A stretch of 64,000 nt of DNA, taken from an uncultured Bacilli bacterium. GTDB taxonomy: Bacteria; Bacillota_I; Bacilli_A; RF39; UBA660. The number at the start of each line of letters is the position of its first letter. Position 1 is the first letter of the stretch. The translations under genes were made by a program, and so were the position numbers. The notes under the pieces are model-generated. The model did not search any database. It saw nothing but the letters and a program-made list of their open reading frames with translations, and was not told the DNA's origin. Positions 26,364 to 37,264 of this stretch are shown piece by piece. The stretch covers positions 1 through 64,000 of the forward strand of contig CAKOLT010000002.1 of assembly GCA_934096315.1 (NCBI GenBank), written 5' to 3'.

Positions 26364-29300
26364 ATGGCTTATAAATTAAAGCAAAGCGGAGATTATAGAA
26401 AAAGAAGAAATTTTTCTATGATAAAAAATTCATTAGAACTTGATAATTTATTACAAATTCAAAAAGAATCATATCAATGGTTTGTTACAGAAGGGGTAAA
26501 AGAAGTACTTGAAGACTTTTCACCAATAGAAAGTTTTTCAGGAAGCTTAACATTAGAATTCGGAGAGTATGAGTTTGATACTCCACGATATTCTATAAAA
26601 GAATGTAAAGACAGGCAAGTAACATATGCTGCACCACTTAAAGTCCAAACAAGACTATTTAACAATGAAACAGGAGAAGTAAAGGAACAAGAAATATTTC
26701 TTGGAGACATGCCTTTAATGACAGAAAGTGGATCATTCATAATTAACGGAGCGGAAAGAGTTGTAGTATCTCAATTAGTAAGATCACCAAGTGTATATTT
26801 TTCAAAGGAATTAGATAAAAATGGAAAACCAACTTTTTCGTCAAAAATTATTCCTACTAGAGGAACATGGCTAGAATATGAAATAGATGCTAAAGATGTA
26901 ATCTATGTAAGAATTGATAGAACAAGAAAGGTTGCATTAACTACTTTAATTAGAGCCTTTGGATTATCATCAAATGAAGAAATATTAGAATTTTTTGATA
27001 ACAATAAATACATACAAAACACTATAGAAAGAGACTCAACTAAAAACACAGATGAAGCACTAATAGAAATATACGAAAAATTAAGGCCAGGAGAGCCAAC
27101 AACACTAGACTCATCAAAAAACCAATTAATAACAAGATTTTTTGATAATTTTAGATACGATTTAGCCAAAGTAGGTAGATATAAATTTAACCAAAGACTA
27201 AATATAACAGATCGTTTACTAAACAATAAAATTGCTCAAGATATTATCGTGGATGGTGAAACAATAGTAACAGATGGAACACTTATAACAAAAGAAGTAC
27301 TAGAAAAATTAACACCATATTTAGAAGGACCAAACGGTTATGGAAGAATGGAAGCTCCTGCAAATAAAGAATTAAACACAGATAACATAGTGCAAGTATT
27401 ATATGTATATTCTAACAATGAACCAGGTAAAAAAGTAAAAATAATAGGAAATGACCAAACACTAGATTTAAAAATACTAACAATTTCAGACTTTATTGCA
27501 TCTGTCTCATATTACTTAAATCTATTTGAAGGAATCGGTAAAGATGATGAAATAGACCATTTAGGAAACAGAAGAATAAGACAAGTTGGTGAACTTTTAC
27601 AAAACCAATTCAAAATAGGTTTTAGTAGAATGGATAGAGTAATTAGAGAAAGAATGACTACTCAAGACATGGAAACTGTAACACCAAAAACACTAATTAA
27701 CATAAGACCAGTAACAGCAGTCATTAAAGAATTTTTTGGTAGTAGCCAATTATCTCAATTCATGGATCAAGTAAATCCAATTGCGGAATTAACACATAAA
27801 AGAAGACTATCCGCATTAGGACCAGGAGGACTATCACGTGATAGAGCAGGTATGGAAGTACGTGACGTAAACTCCTCACACTACGGAAGAATATGTCCAA
27901 TAGAATCACCAGAAGGACAAAACATAGGACTAATAACATCATTAGCTAGTTATGCAAAAGTAGATGAATATGGATTTATTCAAACACCATATAGAAAAGT
28001 AGAAAATAAAAAATTAACAGACGAAGTAGTATATCTAACTGCAACAGAAGAAGAAGATTATTACATATCTCAGGCAACTGTAAATGTAAATGATAACATG
28101 GAAATTACTGACCAAACAGTAGCAGGAAGATATCGCGGAGAAAACGTAATAATCCCTGTAGACAAAGTTGACTACATAGATGTATCTCCTCAACAAGTAG
28201 TGTCTGTAACAACAAGTTTAATACCATTCTTGGAACACGATGATGCAACTCGTGCCCTAATGGGAGCAAACATGCAACGTCAAGCACTACCATTACTAAC
28301 AACTGAAGCACCATTTGTTGGAACAGGAGTAGAATACATCGCTGCCAAAGATTCAGGAGCAGTAGTAGTAGCTAAAGCAGACGGAATAGTAGAATACGCA
28401 GATGCTAAAAAAATTATAGTTAAAAATGCTAAAGGTAAAGACAACTATACTTTAACAAACTTTGAACGTTCTAACCAAGGTGAAACAAACAACCAAAGAC
28501 CAATCGTAAGAAAGGGAGATAGCGTAAAAAGAGGACAAATAATTGCTGATGGACCAAGTACAGATAAAGGAGAGCTAGCCCTTGGAAAAAATGTAGTAGT
28601 AGCCTTTATGACATTTAACGGTTATAACTTCGAAGACGCCGTAATTATGAATGAAAGACTAGTAAAAGATGACGTTTACACATCTTTACACATAGAAGAC
28701 TACGAATTACAATGCCGTGATACAAAATTAGGACCAGAAGAAATAACAAGAGATATACCAAACGTAAGCGAAGAATTACGTAAAAATCTTGATGCAAACG
28801 GTATAATAAGAATAGGAACAGAAGTAAAAGAAGGAGATATTCTTGTAGGTAAAGTAACACCAAAAGGTATGGCTGATTTAACAAGCGAAGAAAAACTACT
28901 ACATGCAATATTCGGTGAAAAAACAAGAGAAGTAAGAAATACATCATTAACAGTTCCTCACGGAGGAGAAGGTATAGTCCATGATGTAAAAGTATATACA
29001 AAGAAAGATAACGACGATCTTCCAAGCGGAGTAAGTAAAGTCGTAAGAGTATATATAATCCAAAAAAGAAAAATACAAGTCGGAGATAAAATGGCCGGAA
29101 GACACGGAAATAAAGGTGTAATATCACTAATATTACCACGTGAAGACATGCCATATTTACCAGATGGAACTCCAGTAGATATAATGCTAAATCCACAAGG
29201 TGTACCATCACGTATGAATATTGGACAAATACTAGAATTACACTTAGGAATGGCTGCCAAAAAATTAAATGTCCATGTTGCAACACCTGTATTAGATGGT

Positions 29301-30017
29301 GCTAAAAAAGATGATATTGCAGAAATGATGAAAGAAGCAGGTATGGATGAAGACGGAAAAACAGTTTTATACGATGGTAGAACTGGAGAACCATTTGACA
29401 ATAGAATAAGTGTCGGTGTTATGTATATGATTAAATTACATCACATGGTTGATGATAAATTACATGCACGTGCTACAGGACCTTACTCATTAGTAACACA
29501 ACAACCACTAGGAGGAAAAGCCCAATTCGGAGGTCAAAGATTCGGAGAAATGGAAGTATGGGCACTGGAAGCCTATGGAGCAGCACATGTACTACAAGAA
29601 ATACTAACATATAAATCTGATGATGTCCTAGGACGTGTGAAAGTATATGAATCAATAGTTAAAGGAACAGCCTTACCATCACCAGGATTACCAGAATCAT
29701 TCAGAGTATTAATAAAAGAATTCCAAGCATTAGGACTAGATATATCAGTAATTAATAATGATGATGAAATTATAGATATGAGACAGTTAGAATCTGATGA
29801 AGAAGATGACGACATAGTAATTGAAGAAATACCAAAGTCAAACCCATTCAGAGATACTGACGATGATGACGAAGATGATGAATTCGATGATGGCGAATTA
29901 CCAGAAGAAGACGAAGATGAACTTGAAGATGAAATAGAATATGCTAAAATGGAAAACGAAGAATACGAAGAAGCACTAAACGATATTAACGAAGATAATC
30001 AAGGAGGTGAAATCTAA
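26364..30017 (+). CDS. rpoB: DNA-directed RNA polymerase subunit beta
   Basis: RpoB forms one jaw and much of the active centre of RNA polymerase. The rifampicin region reads [20 protein letters not shown] followed by [17 protein letters not shown], and conserved downstream parts include [26 protein letters not shown] and [15 protein letters not shown]. At 1217 residues it is close to Firmicute size. The last 65 residues or so, from about residue 1152, are a long acidic tail ([20 protein letters not shown] and more). The TAATG overlap with rpoC suggests coupled translation. Confidence 0.98.
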   Translation: MAYKLKQSGDYRKRRNFSMIKNSLELDNLLQIQKESYQWFVTEGVKEVLEDFSPIESFSGSLTLEFGEYEFDTPRYSIKECKDRQVTYAAPLKVQTRLFNNETGEVKEQEIFLGDMPLMTESGSFIINGAERVVVSQLVRSPSVYFSKELDKNGKPTFSSKIIPTRGTWLEYEIDAKDVIYVRIDRTRKVALTTLIRAFGLSSNEEILEFFDNNKYIQNTIERDSTKNTDEALIEIYEKLRPGEPTTLDSSKNQLITRFFDNFRYDLAKVGRYKFNQRLNITDRLLNNKIAQDIIVDGETIVTDGTLITKEVLEKLTPYLEGPNGYGRMEAPANKELNTDNIVQVLYVYSNNEPGKKVKIIGNDQTLDLKILTISDFIASVSYYLNLFEGIGKDDEIDHLGNRRIRQVGELLQNQFKIGFSRMDRVIRERMTTQDMETVTPKTLINIRPVTAVIKEFFGSSQLSQFMDQVNPIAELTHKRRLSALGPGGLSRDRAGMEVRDVNSSHYGRICPIESPEGQNIGLITSLASYAKVDEYGFIQTPYRKVENKKLTDEVVYLTATEEEDYYISQATVNVNDNMEITDQTVAGRYRGENVIIPVDKVDYIDVSPQQVVSVTTSLIPFLEHDDATRALMGANMQRQALPLLTTEAPFVGTGVEYIAAKDSGAVVVAKADGIVEYADAKKIIVKNAKGKDNYTLTNFERSNQGETNNQRPIVRKGDSVKRGQIIADGPSTDKGELALGKNVVVAFMTFNGYNFEDAVIMNERLVKDDVYTSLHIEDYELQCRDTKLGPEEITRDIPNVSEELRKNLDANGIIRIGTEVKEGDILVGKVTPKGMADLTSEEKLLHAIFGEKTREVRNTSLTVPHGGEGIVHDVKVYTKKDNDDLPSGVSKVVRVYIIQKRKIQVGDKMAGRHGNKGVISLILPREDMPYLPDGTPVDIMLNPQGVPSRMNIGQILELHLGMAAKKLNVHVATPVLDGAKKDDIAEMMKEAGMDEDGKTVLYDGRTGEPFDNRISVGVMYMIKLHHMVDDKLHARATGPYSLVTQQPLGGKAQFGGQRFGEMEVWALEAYGAAHVLQEILTYKSDDVLGRVKVYESIVKGTALPSPGLPESFRVLIKEFQALGLDISVINNDDEIIDMRQLESDEEDDDIVIEEIPKSNPFRDTDDDDEDDEFDDGELPEEDEDELEDEIEYAKMENEEYEEALNDINEDNQGGEI

Positions 30018-33000
30018 TGATAGAAGCAAATAAATTTAAAGCACTAAAAATATCAATAGCATCACCTGAAAAAATCAGATCATGGTCATATGGAGAAGTC
30101 CAAAAACCAGAAACAATAAATTACAGAACCCTAAAGCCTGAAAGAGATGGACTATTCTGTGAAAAAATCTTTGGACCCACTAGAGATTATGAATGTAGTT
30201 GTGGAAAGTATAAAAGATTAAGATACAAAAATATAGTCTGTGACAGATGTGGTGTAGAAGTAACTAAATCTAAAGTCAGAAGAGAAAGAATGGGACACAT
30301 AGATTTAGCTACTCCCGTAACCCATATATGGTACGTAAAAGGAATACCATCATATATAGGATTATGTTTAGATATGTCTCCTAGAGATCTAGAAGAAGTA
30401 ATATACTTTGTATCTTATGTAGTAATAGATCCAGGAAGTACGACATTAGTTAAAAAACAAACTCTATCTGATAAAGAATATCGTGTATATTATGAAAAAT
30501 ACGGAAATACATTTAAAGTTGGCATGGGGGCAAGTGCAATAAAAGAATTACTACAGGAAGTAGATGTAAACAAAGAACTTGAAGAAATCCAAAAAGAACT
30601 TGAAAATGCAACTGGTCAAAAAAGAATAAGACTAGTAAAAAGACTAGACGTATTAAACTCATTTGCCACTTCAGGAAATCGCCCTGAATGGATGGTATTA
30701 GACGCTCTACCAGTAATTCCTCCAGAATTAAGACCAATGATTCAATTAGATGGTGGAAGATTTGCTACTTCAGATTTAAATGATCTATATCGTAGAGTAA
30801 TTAACAGAAATAATAGATTGAAAAAACTTATTGAATTAGGAGCCCCTTCTATAATCATTCAAAACGAAAAAAGAATGCTTCAAGAAGCAGTTGATGCCCT
30901 ATTTGATAATGGAAGAAGAGGAAGAAGCGTAACCGGAGCAGGAGGAAGAGCCCTAAAATCATTATCAAGTATGTTAAAAGGAAAACAAGGAAGATTTAGA
31001 CAAAACCTATTAGGTAAACGTGTGGATTATTCAGGACGTTCTGTTATCGTGGTTGGGCCAGATCTAAAAATGTATCAATGTGGAATACCAAAAGAAATGG
31101 CTCTAGAACTATTTAAACCACATGTAATAAATGGATTAGTATCAAGAGAAATAGCTAATAATATTAAATCTGCTAAAAGAATGATTGAAAACCAAGATCC
31201 TAAAGTATGGGATATTGTAGAAGACGTTATAAAGGAATACCCTGTAATGTTAAACCGTGCCCCAACTTTACATAGATTAGGTATCCAAGCATTTGAGCCA
31301 AAACTAATATCAGGAAAAGCAATTAGACTGCACCCACTTGTAACAACACCATTCAATGCCGATTTCGATGGTGACCAAATGGCAGTCCACGTACCATTAT
31401 CAGAAGAGGCTAAAGCGGAAGCAAGGATACTAATGCTCGGAGCAAATAACATTTTAAGTCCTAAAAATGGGCAACCAATAGTAACACCATCTCAAGATAT
31501 GGTATTAGGTAATTACTATATCACTATGGAAAAAGCAGGTTTAGATGGAGAAGGAAGAGTATTTAAAAACACAAATGAAGCTCTAATGGCATACAATAGA
31601 CGCGAAATAACACTACACACAAGAATAATAATACCTGTCAATTCATTTAAACATAAAGTATTCTTAGATTGTCACAAAAACAAATACTTAGTAACAACTG
31701 CAGGAAAAATACTATTTAATGAAATATTACCAGACTCATTCCCATATATAAATGAGCCAACAGATGAAAACATAGAAAAATGCGTATCAAGTAAATTCTT
31801 TATAAATTATGGAGAAAACATTCAAGAAAAACTAAAAGAAATACCTTTGTCCTCTCCATTTAAAAAAGGAACACTTGAAAAAATAATTGCTCAAATGTTC
31901 AAAAAATACAAAACAACAGAAACATCAATAATGCTTGATAAACTAAAAGATTTAGGGTTCAAATATTCTACTTATGCAGGAATAACAATCGCAGCATCTG
32001 ACGTTGTAAGTAGTAAAAATAAACCACAAATAATTGAAAACTCAGAAAAAGAAGTAGAAAAAATTAACAAACAATACAAACGTGGTTTAATTACAAACAA
32101 AGAAAGAACAGACCTAGTTATTGAAGTATGGAATAAAGCTAAAAAAGACATAGAAAAAGAACTAGAAAGTTATGCAAAATCAAGAGAATACGAAGATAAC
32201 CCAATCTTTATAATGATGAATTCCAAAGCTCGTGGATCAATATCAAACTTCGTCCAATTAGCAGGTATGCGTGGTATAATGGCTAAACCAAATGGAGAAC
32301 CAGTAGAAATACCAATTAAATCATCATTCCGTGATGGATTATCAGTATCAGAATTCTTCTTATCAACACACGGTGCTCGTAAAGGAAGTGCAGATACAGC
32401 CCTAAAAACAGCCGATTCAGGATATATGACAAGAAGACTTGTAGACGTTGCACAAGATATAATAGTAAGAGAAGACGACTGCGGAACAATACAAGGTGTA
32501 ACAGTAAGTGCCTTTAAAGACGAAAAAGACGGAATTATTGAACCTTTATATGATAGAATTCTTGGAAGATATACAAATAATAAAGTAGTAAATCCAGAAA
32601 CAAAAGAAGTCATAATTGAAAAAGGAGAATTAATAACTGAAGCAATAGCAGACAAAATAATAAAAGCAGGTATTGAAGAAGTAGAAATAAGAAACGTCTT
32701 AACATGTAAAACAGAACACGGTGTATGCCGTAAGTGTTATGGTAGAAACCTTGCAACTGGTAACATTGTTGAAATCGGTGAAGCTGTAGGAACAATGGGA
32801 GCTCAGTCAATCGGAGAACCAGGAACACAGTTAACAATGCGTACATTCCACACTGGAGGTGTTGCCGGAGCAGATATCACTCAAGGTTTACCACGTGTTG
32901 AAGAACTATTTGAAGCAAGAACTCCAAAAGGAAAAGCATTAATTTCAGAAATAAATGGAACAGTCCATAAAATAGAAGAAACATCAGGAAAATATAAAAT

Positions 33001-33649
33001 ATATATTAAAAATGCTAACGAAATAAGGGAACATGTAACAATATACGGAGCAAAACTTCGTGTAGAAAAAGGAGATAAAGTATCAGCAGGAGACAGACTT
33101 ACTGAAGGTAATGTCTCTCCAAAAGAATTACTTGCAGTTACAGATCCAAACACAGTACAACAATATATATTAAAAGAAGTCCAAAAAGTATATCGTTCTC
33201 AAGGTGTTGATATAAATGATAAACACGTAGAAATAATAGCAAGAAGAATGATATCTCAAATAAGAATAATGGATGCTGGAGATACCTTGTTCTTACCAAG
33301 TACTACAGTATCAATTAGAGAGTTTACCGAAGGAAACAAAGAAGTTATATTACAAGGTAAAAAACCAGCAATTGGGCAACCAATATTACTAGGTATAACA
33401 AAATCATCATTACAAACAGATTCATTCCTAGCTTCTGCATCCTTCCAAGAAACAACAAGAATATTAACAGAAGCATCTGTCAAAGGTAGAGTAGACAATT
33501 TACATGGTTTAAAAGAAAACGTAATAATTGGTAAACTAATACCTGCAGGAACTGGAGCTAAAGAATACATGGATATAGGATATTCGTTAGAAAAGGAATT
33601 CTTTGACGACGAACCATCAGAAGCTTTAGAAGAAGAATTTTTAGATTAA
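30017..33649 (+). CDS. rpoC: DNA-directed RNA polymerase subunit beta'
   Basis: RpoC carries the catalytic magnesium site: [12 protein letters not shown] near residue 448. The first zinc site ([17 protein letters not shown] near residue 60), the second ([13 protein letters not shown] near 895), the trigger-loop region ([21 protein letters not shown]) and rudder/clamp segments are intact. Length 1210 is Firmicute-like. It overlaps rpoB by one base. The C-terminus is acidic. Confidence 0.98.
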   Translation: MIEANKFKALKISIASPEKIRSWSYGEVQKPETINYRTLKPERDGLFCEKIFGPTRDYECSCGKYKRLRYKNIVCDRCGVEVTKSKVRRERMGHIDLATPVTHIWYVKGIPSYIGLCLDMSPRDLEEVIYFVSYVVIDPGSTTLVKKQTLSDKEYRVYYEKYGNTFKVGMGASAIKELLQEVDVNKELEEIQKELENATGQKRIRLVKRLDVLNSFATSGNRPEWMVLDALPVIPPELRPMIQLDGGRFATSDLNDLYRRVINRNNRLKKLIELGAPSIIIQNEKRMLQEAVDALFDNGRRGRSVTGAGGRALKSLSSMLKGKQGRFRQNLLGKRVDYSGRSVIVVGPDLKMYQCGIPKEMALELFKPHVINGLVSREIANNIKSAKRMIENQDPKVWDIVEDVIKEYPVMLNRAPTLHRLGIQAFEPKLISGKAIRLHPLVTTPFNADFDGDQMAVHVPLSEEAKAEARILMLGANNILSPKNGQPIVTPSQDMVLGNYYITMEKAGLDGEGRVFKNTNEALMAYNRREITLHTRIIIPVNSFKHKVFLDCHKNKYLVTTAGKILFNEILPDSFPYINEPTDENIEKCVSSKFFINYGENIQEKLKEIPLSSPFKKGTLEKIIAQMFKKYKTTETSIMLDKLKDLGFKYSTYAGITIAASDVVSSKNKPQIIENSEKEVEKINKQYKRGLITNKERTDLVIEVWNKAKKDIEKELESYAKSREYEDNPIFIMMNSKARGSISNFVQLAGMRGIMAKPNGEPVEIPIKSSFRDGLSVSEFFLSTHGARKGSADTALKTADSGYMTRRLVDVAQDIIVREDDCGTIQGVTVSAFKDEKDGIIEPLYDRILGRYTNNKVVNPETKEVIIEKGELITEAIADKIIKAGIEEVEIRNVLTCKTEHGVCRKCYGRNLATGNIVEIGEAVGTMGAQSIGEPGTQLTMRTFHTGGVAGADITQGLPRVEELFEARTPKGKALISEINGTVHKIEETSGKYKIYIKNANEIREHVTIYGAKLRVEKGDKVSAGDRLTEGNVSPKELLAVTDPNTVQQYILKEVQKVYRSQGVDINDKHVEIIARRMISQIRIMDAGDTLFLPSTTVSIREFTEGNKEVILQGKKPAIGQPILLGITKSSLQTDSFLASASFQETTRILTEASVKGRVDNLHGLKENVIIGKLIPAGTGAKEYMDIGYSLEKEFFDDEPSEALEEEFLD

Positions 33650-33691
33650 GGATTTATATAAGCCTTTTTCTTAATTATATGGAGGAGTACA

Positions 33692-34201
33692 ATGAGTAAA
33701 TTAGAAGAATTAAACGAATTAAAAAAAATATATGAAACTATCAAAGAAAGCATATCCCCCGAAATAAAACAAACCCTAGAAGAAAAATTAGAAAAAATGG
33801 AAGAAGAAGTACATATTCTAAATATTAGATCTGAATATGATAACATAATAACATTACTAGATGAATTAGTTTTATATGATATGGAATCATTAGAAACATT
33901 AACATGGCATCACTATACAAAAACAAGTAAAAAAACAAGAATAAATGAAGGTCAGTTAAATGAATTACTACAAACATATCAAAATACAACAATTTCACCT
34001 CAAATAAAAATGGAAATAAATGGAGAAATTGATTCAAAACTAATAACTAAAATAAAATTACTTACTACCTGCCTAGAAAATATACTTCAAGCTCCTAGTG
34101 CAATCATAGAGACTTCTTTATATGAAATAAATCCTGATTTCTTAGAAATTATTAAAAGATTACTTCAAAAAAATAAGAAAAAGCAAAAATGTAAAAAATA
34201 A
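33692..34201 (+). CDS. unknown 169-residue helical protein
   Basis: I do not recognise it. The first 40 residues are a charged coiled-coil-like helix (KLEELNELKKIYETIKES), the middle holds LTWHHYTKTSKKTR, and the C-terminus is lysine-rich (KNKKKQKCKK). It has no membrane segment or signal peptide. It starts behind ATGGAGGAG, 42 bases after rpoC, with a T-rich run but no strong hairpin between, so it may be at the end of the rpoBC transcript. Its function is unknown. Confidence 0.65.
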   Translation: MSKLEELNELKKIYETIKESISPEIKQTLEEKLEKMEEEVHILNIRSEYDNIITLLDELVLYDMESLETLTWHHYTKTSKKTRINEGQLNELLQTYQNTTISPQIKMEINGEIDSKLITKIKLLTTCLENILQAPSAIIETSLYEINPDFLEIIKRLLQKNKKKQKCKK

Positions 34202-34279
34202 AACCATTTTTGTTTTTTCATATATAATTAATGTTTCACACTTATAGGCGTCTAACATACACTATTAATGGAGGTAAAT

Positions 34280-34522
34280 ATGAGTTTTAATGATAACTTT
34301 TTTGATAAAATAAAGAAGAAAACCAACGTTGATAAAGAAACTATTTTATCACTAGCAAGTAAACTACAACAAGGTAACATGAAAGATGAAAAAACTTTAA
34401 AGGAAGTAATTAGTGAAATATCAAGAATGACAGGAAGAGAGGTATCTAAAGAAAAAGAACAAAAAATTATTGATGCTGTAATCAATGATAAAGTTCCCCA
34501 AAATTTAGATAAATACCTATAA
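34280..34522 (+). CDS. stage VI sporulation protein F-like
   Basis: This 80-residue protein resembles SpoVIF (YjcC) of Bacillus, which acts in late spore-coat assembly and germination. Shared features are the start MSFNDNFFDKIKKKTNVDKE (compare NFFKNIEKKTGVKMKD), a LASKLQQGNMKDEKTL segment, and VSKEKEQKIIDAV near the C-terminus. I use ATG 34280, because GGAGG lies in front of it; an in-frame ATG at 34268 would precede that site. Its stop overlaps the next start (TAATGG). It lies two genes before spoIVA, which fits a sporulation role. Confidence 0.7.
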   Translation: MSFNDNFFDKIKKKTNVDKETILSLASKLQQGNMKDEKTLKEVISEISRMTGREVSKEKEQKIIDAVINDKVPQNLDKYL

Positions 34523-35160
34523 TGGATAACATAACAATTGGAATAGTTGCTCGTGATGAAAAAATAGGAAAAACCACCTACCAAGTAGTATCTCAAAACA
34601 TACTCAAATATTTAGACAACAAATGCAATTACATAGGTCTAATCACCCACTCAAAAGATTACATTGATAAAGAACTATTAGAAATATGTGATGGAATAAT
34701 AATACAAGGAGGAAGTGAAATATCACCTTACCATTACCAAATAGTTAATCACTGTATAAAGACAAAAACACCATTATTAGGAATATGCATGGGACATCAG
34801 ATACTAGGACTATACTCAAACACAAAAGACGAATTATCATTAATAAATGTCCAAAACCACAACTCAGAAAATATAACCCATAACATAAACATAACTCCAG
34901 GCACAATTTTACATCGTCTCTTCGGCTCAAACCTCACTACAAACACCAGACACAACTATGCATTAGAAACAGTAACAAAACCCTTCAAAGTTATTGCTAA
35001 AAGTGATGATAACGTAATTGAAGCCTTAGAATATACTGCAAACGGAAATTATCTTTTAGGAGTCCAGTGGCATCCTGAAGACATGAATAACATGGATAAC
35101 ATTTTTATAGATTTTACCAGAGCAGCCTTACTAAATAAAACAAATAAAAACCTATCATAG
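34522..35160 (+). CDS. class I glutamine amidotransferase / peptidase C26 family
   Basis: It has a glutaminase-type fold of the gamma-glutamyl-GABA hydrolase (PuuD-like) class. The nucleophile elbow GICMGHQILG holds the catalytic Cys near residue 90, the oxyanion segment is IIQGGSEISP near 60, and the His-Glu pair is in GVQWHPEDM near 188. C26 members usually act on gamma-glutamyl substrates. It is coupled to the spoVIF-like gene by overlap and precedes spoIVA, so a peptidoglycan or spore-related substrate is possible but is inference. Length 212 is slightly short for the family. Confidence 0.78.
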   Translation: MDNITIGIVARDEKIGKTTYQVVSQNILKYLDNKCNYIGLITHSKDYIDKELLEICDGIIIQGGSEISPYHYQIVNHCIKTKTPLLGICMGHQILGLYSNTKDELSLINVQNHNSENITHNINITPGTILHRLFGSNLTTNTRHNYALETVTKPFKVIAKSDDNVIEALEYTANGNYLLGVQWHPEDMNNMDNIFIDFTRAALLNKTNKNLS

Positions 35161-35168
35161 GTTTTTTT
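35146..35168 (+). terminator. terminator after the C26 gene
   Basis: AAAAACCTA (35146-35154) pairs with TAGGTTTTT (35158-35166) around a three-base loop and merges with a T run. The stem includes the stop codon. Confidence 0.7.
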
Positions 35169-35171
35169 ATG

Positions 35172-35199
35172 TATATTAATTCATAAAACACATAGTATT
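35172..35199 (+). promoter_or_regulatory. possible sigma-E promoter of spoIVA
   Basis: TATATT (35172-35177), 13 bases, then CATAGTATT (35191-35199) resemble mother-cell sigma-E boxes (CATATT-type -35 and CATA-type -10). In Bacillus subtilis spoIVA is sigma-E-dependent. The match is by eye and in very AT-rich DNA. Confidence 0.35.
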
Positions 35200-35254
35200 T
35201 AATGAAAAGGAAAAGAGGTGAATACTTATTTCAAATAATTTTGAAATAAAAAAT

Positions 35255-36724
35255 ATGGATAAAATAGATGTTATTAAAAACATAGGAAAAAGAACCAAAG
35301 GAGAAATATATCTAGGGGTAGTCGGAGCTGTAAGAACCGGAAAAAGTACATTTATAAGAAAATTTATGGAAACATTAGTTATCCCTAACATAGTAGATGA
35401 AGATGAGAAAAAAAGAACTTTAGACGAATTACCTCAAGCAGCTGCAGGTAAAACAATAATGACTACAGAACCAAAATTCGTCCCAGCAAGTGCTACCAAG
35501 ATAAAAGTAGAAGACTTCACTGCATCAATTAGAATGATTGATTGTGTTGGCTACATAGTACCTAGTGCAAAAGGATATGAAGATGAAAATGGACCAAGAT
35601 ATGTAATGACACCATGGTATTCTGAAGCAATCCCCTTTGTTGAAGCTGCTGAAATAGGCACGGAAAAAGTAATAAAAGACCATTCCACTATAGGAATAGT
35701 AGTCACTACAGACGGGTCAATCACAGATTTACCAAGAAGTGATTATGAAGATGCCGAAGAAACAGTAATATCAGAATTACAAAGCATAGGAAAACCATAT
35801 ATAGTAATACTAAACTCAGCTCATCCAATGTTACCAGAAACAGAAAAATTATCTGACGAATTAAAAGAAAAATACAATGTCCCAGTAATACCCCTAAATG
35901 TTGAAAACATGCAAGAAAGAGACATGTACAACATATTAAAAGAAGCCCTATATGAATTTCCAGTAGAAGAAGTCGTAATTAATATGCCTGAATGGATCGC
36001 AGTCTTAAACCATGACCATTACCTAAAAAAAGAATACATAGAAAAAATAAAAGAAAGTATTATGCCTATAAATAAACTTAAAGATGTAGACAAAATAGTA
36101 AAACACTTTACAGATTCAGAATATATCTCCAAAGCATACTTATCAGAAGTAGATGGCTCCGAAGGAATAGTAACAGTTAACCTAGAATCTCCAGATAACC
36201 TATATAGTGAAGTACTAAATAGCATAATAGGACAAAATATTAATTCCAAAGCGGATTTACTATACCTATTTCAAGATTTCCAAGAAGCTAAAGAAGAATA
36301 TGATCAAATAAAAAATGCTCTAAAAATGGTAAAACAAACCGGATACGGTGTAGCTTCTCCAACACTATCTGATATGAAACTAGATAAACCAGAAATAATT
36401 AAACAAGGATCAAGGTACGGAGTAAAACTAAAAGCTAAAGCCCCATCCATACATATGATAAAAGTCGAAGTAGAAAGTACATTTGAGCCAATAATAGGTA
36501 GCGAACTACAATCTAAAGAATTAATAAACTCCTTAACTAAAGAAGAAGAAGGAAATAACATATGGAAAAGTGAAATATTTGGACGTAGCCTTGAAGTAAT
36601 AGTCCAAGAAGGAATCCAAGCAAAATTAGCAATGTTACCAGAATCAATAAGGTTTAAACTTTGCCAAACATTAACAAAAATAATCAATAAAGGAAGTAAT
36701 ACAATGATAGCAATAGTTATCTAA
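35255..36724 (+). CDS. spoIVA: stage IV sporulation protein A (spore coat morphogenetic ATPase)
   Basis: SpoIVA polymerises on the forespore surface using ATP and forms the basement layer of the coat. The sequence is strongly conserved: GEIYLGVVGAVRTGKSTFIR with Walker A near residue 26, DELPQAAAGKTIMTTEPKF, VDCVGY-type Walker B (IDCVGYIVPSAKGYEDENGP), and GSRYGVKLKAKAPSIHMIKV with the C-terminal EGIQAKLAMLPE. Length 489 matches the family. The first ATG is at 35255, but a good GAGGTG ribosome site lies 35 bases upstream; an ATT at 35228 sits seven bases after it, in frame (adds nine residues). HU follows, as in Bacillus. Confidence 0.96.
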   Translation: MDKIDVIKNIGKRTKGEIYLGVVGAVRTGKSTFIRKFMETLVIPNIVDEDEKKRTLDELPQAAAGKTIMTTEPKFVPASATKIKVEDFTASIRMIDCVGYIVPSAKGYEDENGPRYVMTPWYSEAIPFVEAAEIGTEKVIKDHSTIGIVVTTDGSITDLPRSDYEDAEETVISELQSIGKPYIVILNSAHPMLPETEKLSDELKEKYNVPVIPLNVENMQERDMYNILKEALYEFPVEEVVINMPEWIAVLNHDHYLKKEYIEKIKESIMPINKLKDVDKIVKHFTDSEYISKAYLSEVDGSEGIVTVNLESPDNLYSEVLNSIIGQNINSKADLLYLFQDFQEAKEEYDQIKNALKMVKQTGYGVASPTLSDMKLDKPEIIKQGSRYGVKLKAKAPSIHMIKVEVESTFEPIIGSELQSKELINSLTKEEEGNNIWKSEIFGRSLEVIVQEGIQAKLAMLPESIRFKLCQTLTKIINKGSNTMIAIVI

Positions 36725-36780
36725 AGTATTACTTTTTTAAATATTTATATGTATAATTAGCCATTTTTTCATAAAAAGAC

Positions 36781-36809
36781 TTGATTTTATTATATTTTCG
36801 TGGTATCTT
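36781..36809 (+). promoter_or_regulatory. promoter of the HU gene
   Basis: TTGATT (36781-36786) and TATCTT (36804-36809) are separated by 17 bases. The leader after it holds an inverted repeat GCAAG..CTTGC at 36820-36839. Confidence 0.5.
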
Positions 36810-36863
36810 TAAATAGTAAGCAAGATAAATACTGCTTGCAATTAAATAATGGAGGTAGAAAAA

Positions 36864-37136
36864 ATGACAAAAACAAATTTAGTAGAATTTATTGTTGAAA
36901 AAACTGATTTACCTAAAGCAGAAGCTACAAAAGTATTAGATGCTGTATTAGAAGGAATCACTGAAGGATTAAAAAAAGAAGGAAAAGTATCTCTAGTAGG
37001 ATTCGGAACTTTTACTTCAAAGAAAAGAGAAGCAAGAACTGGACGTAATCCATTAACTGGAGAAGAAATTAAAATTGCAGAACGTATGGTTCCAGGCTTC
37101 AAAGCAGGCAATAAATTAAAAGATGCATTAAACTAA
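36864..37136 (+). CDS. hup: DNA-binding protein HU
   Basis: HU is the small histone-like protein that bends and compacts DNA as a dimer. TKTNLVEFIVEKTDLPKAEA and the beta-arm core VGFGTFTSKKREARTGRNP with FKAGNKLKDALN are diagnostic. I use ATG 36864, because GGAGG at 36851 precedes it. Length 90 is exact for the family. It is monocistronic with its own promoter and terminator and lies after spoIVA, as does hbs in Bacillus. Confidence 0.97.
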   Translation: MTKTNLVEFIVEKTDLPKAEATKVLDAVLEGITEGLKKEGKVSLVGFGTFTSKKREARTGRNPLTGEEIKIAERMVPGFKAGNKLKDALN

Positions 37137-37153
37137 TAAGACTAATGTTTCCT

Positions 37154-37187
37154 AAACCATTGACAAAGAATTGTCAATGGTTTTTTA
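37154..37187 (+). terminator. terminator of the HU gene
   Basis: A 13-bp stem AAACCATTGACAA / TTGTCAATGGTTT (37154-37166, 37171-37183) with loop AGAA is followed by T. Confidence 0.92.
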
Positions 37188-37264
37188 AAACATAGTATAA
37201 TTATAACAAAAATAAGAAATAATCCCTTTTCTATGATATAATAAACAAAGAAAGAAGGAATAAA

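Noticed and set aside
28645..29286. 213-codon open frame on the minus strand inside rpoB
   Set aside because: It is antisense to a fully conserved rpoB, made mostly of Leu/Phe/Val from A-rich codons read backwards, and has no ribosome site. The same applies to the other antisense frames over rpoC, ftsY, recA, dnaB and nifJ.
34256..34265. CATACACTAT, a good match to a sigma-E -10 box before the spoVIF-like gene
   Set aside because: Transcription from it would start inside the ribosome site at 34270-34274, leaving no usable leader.
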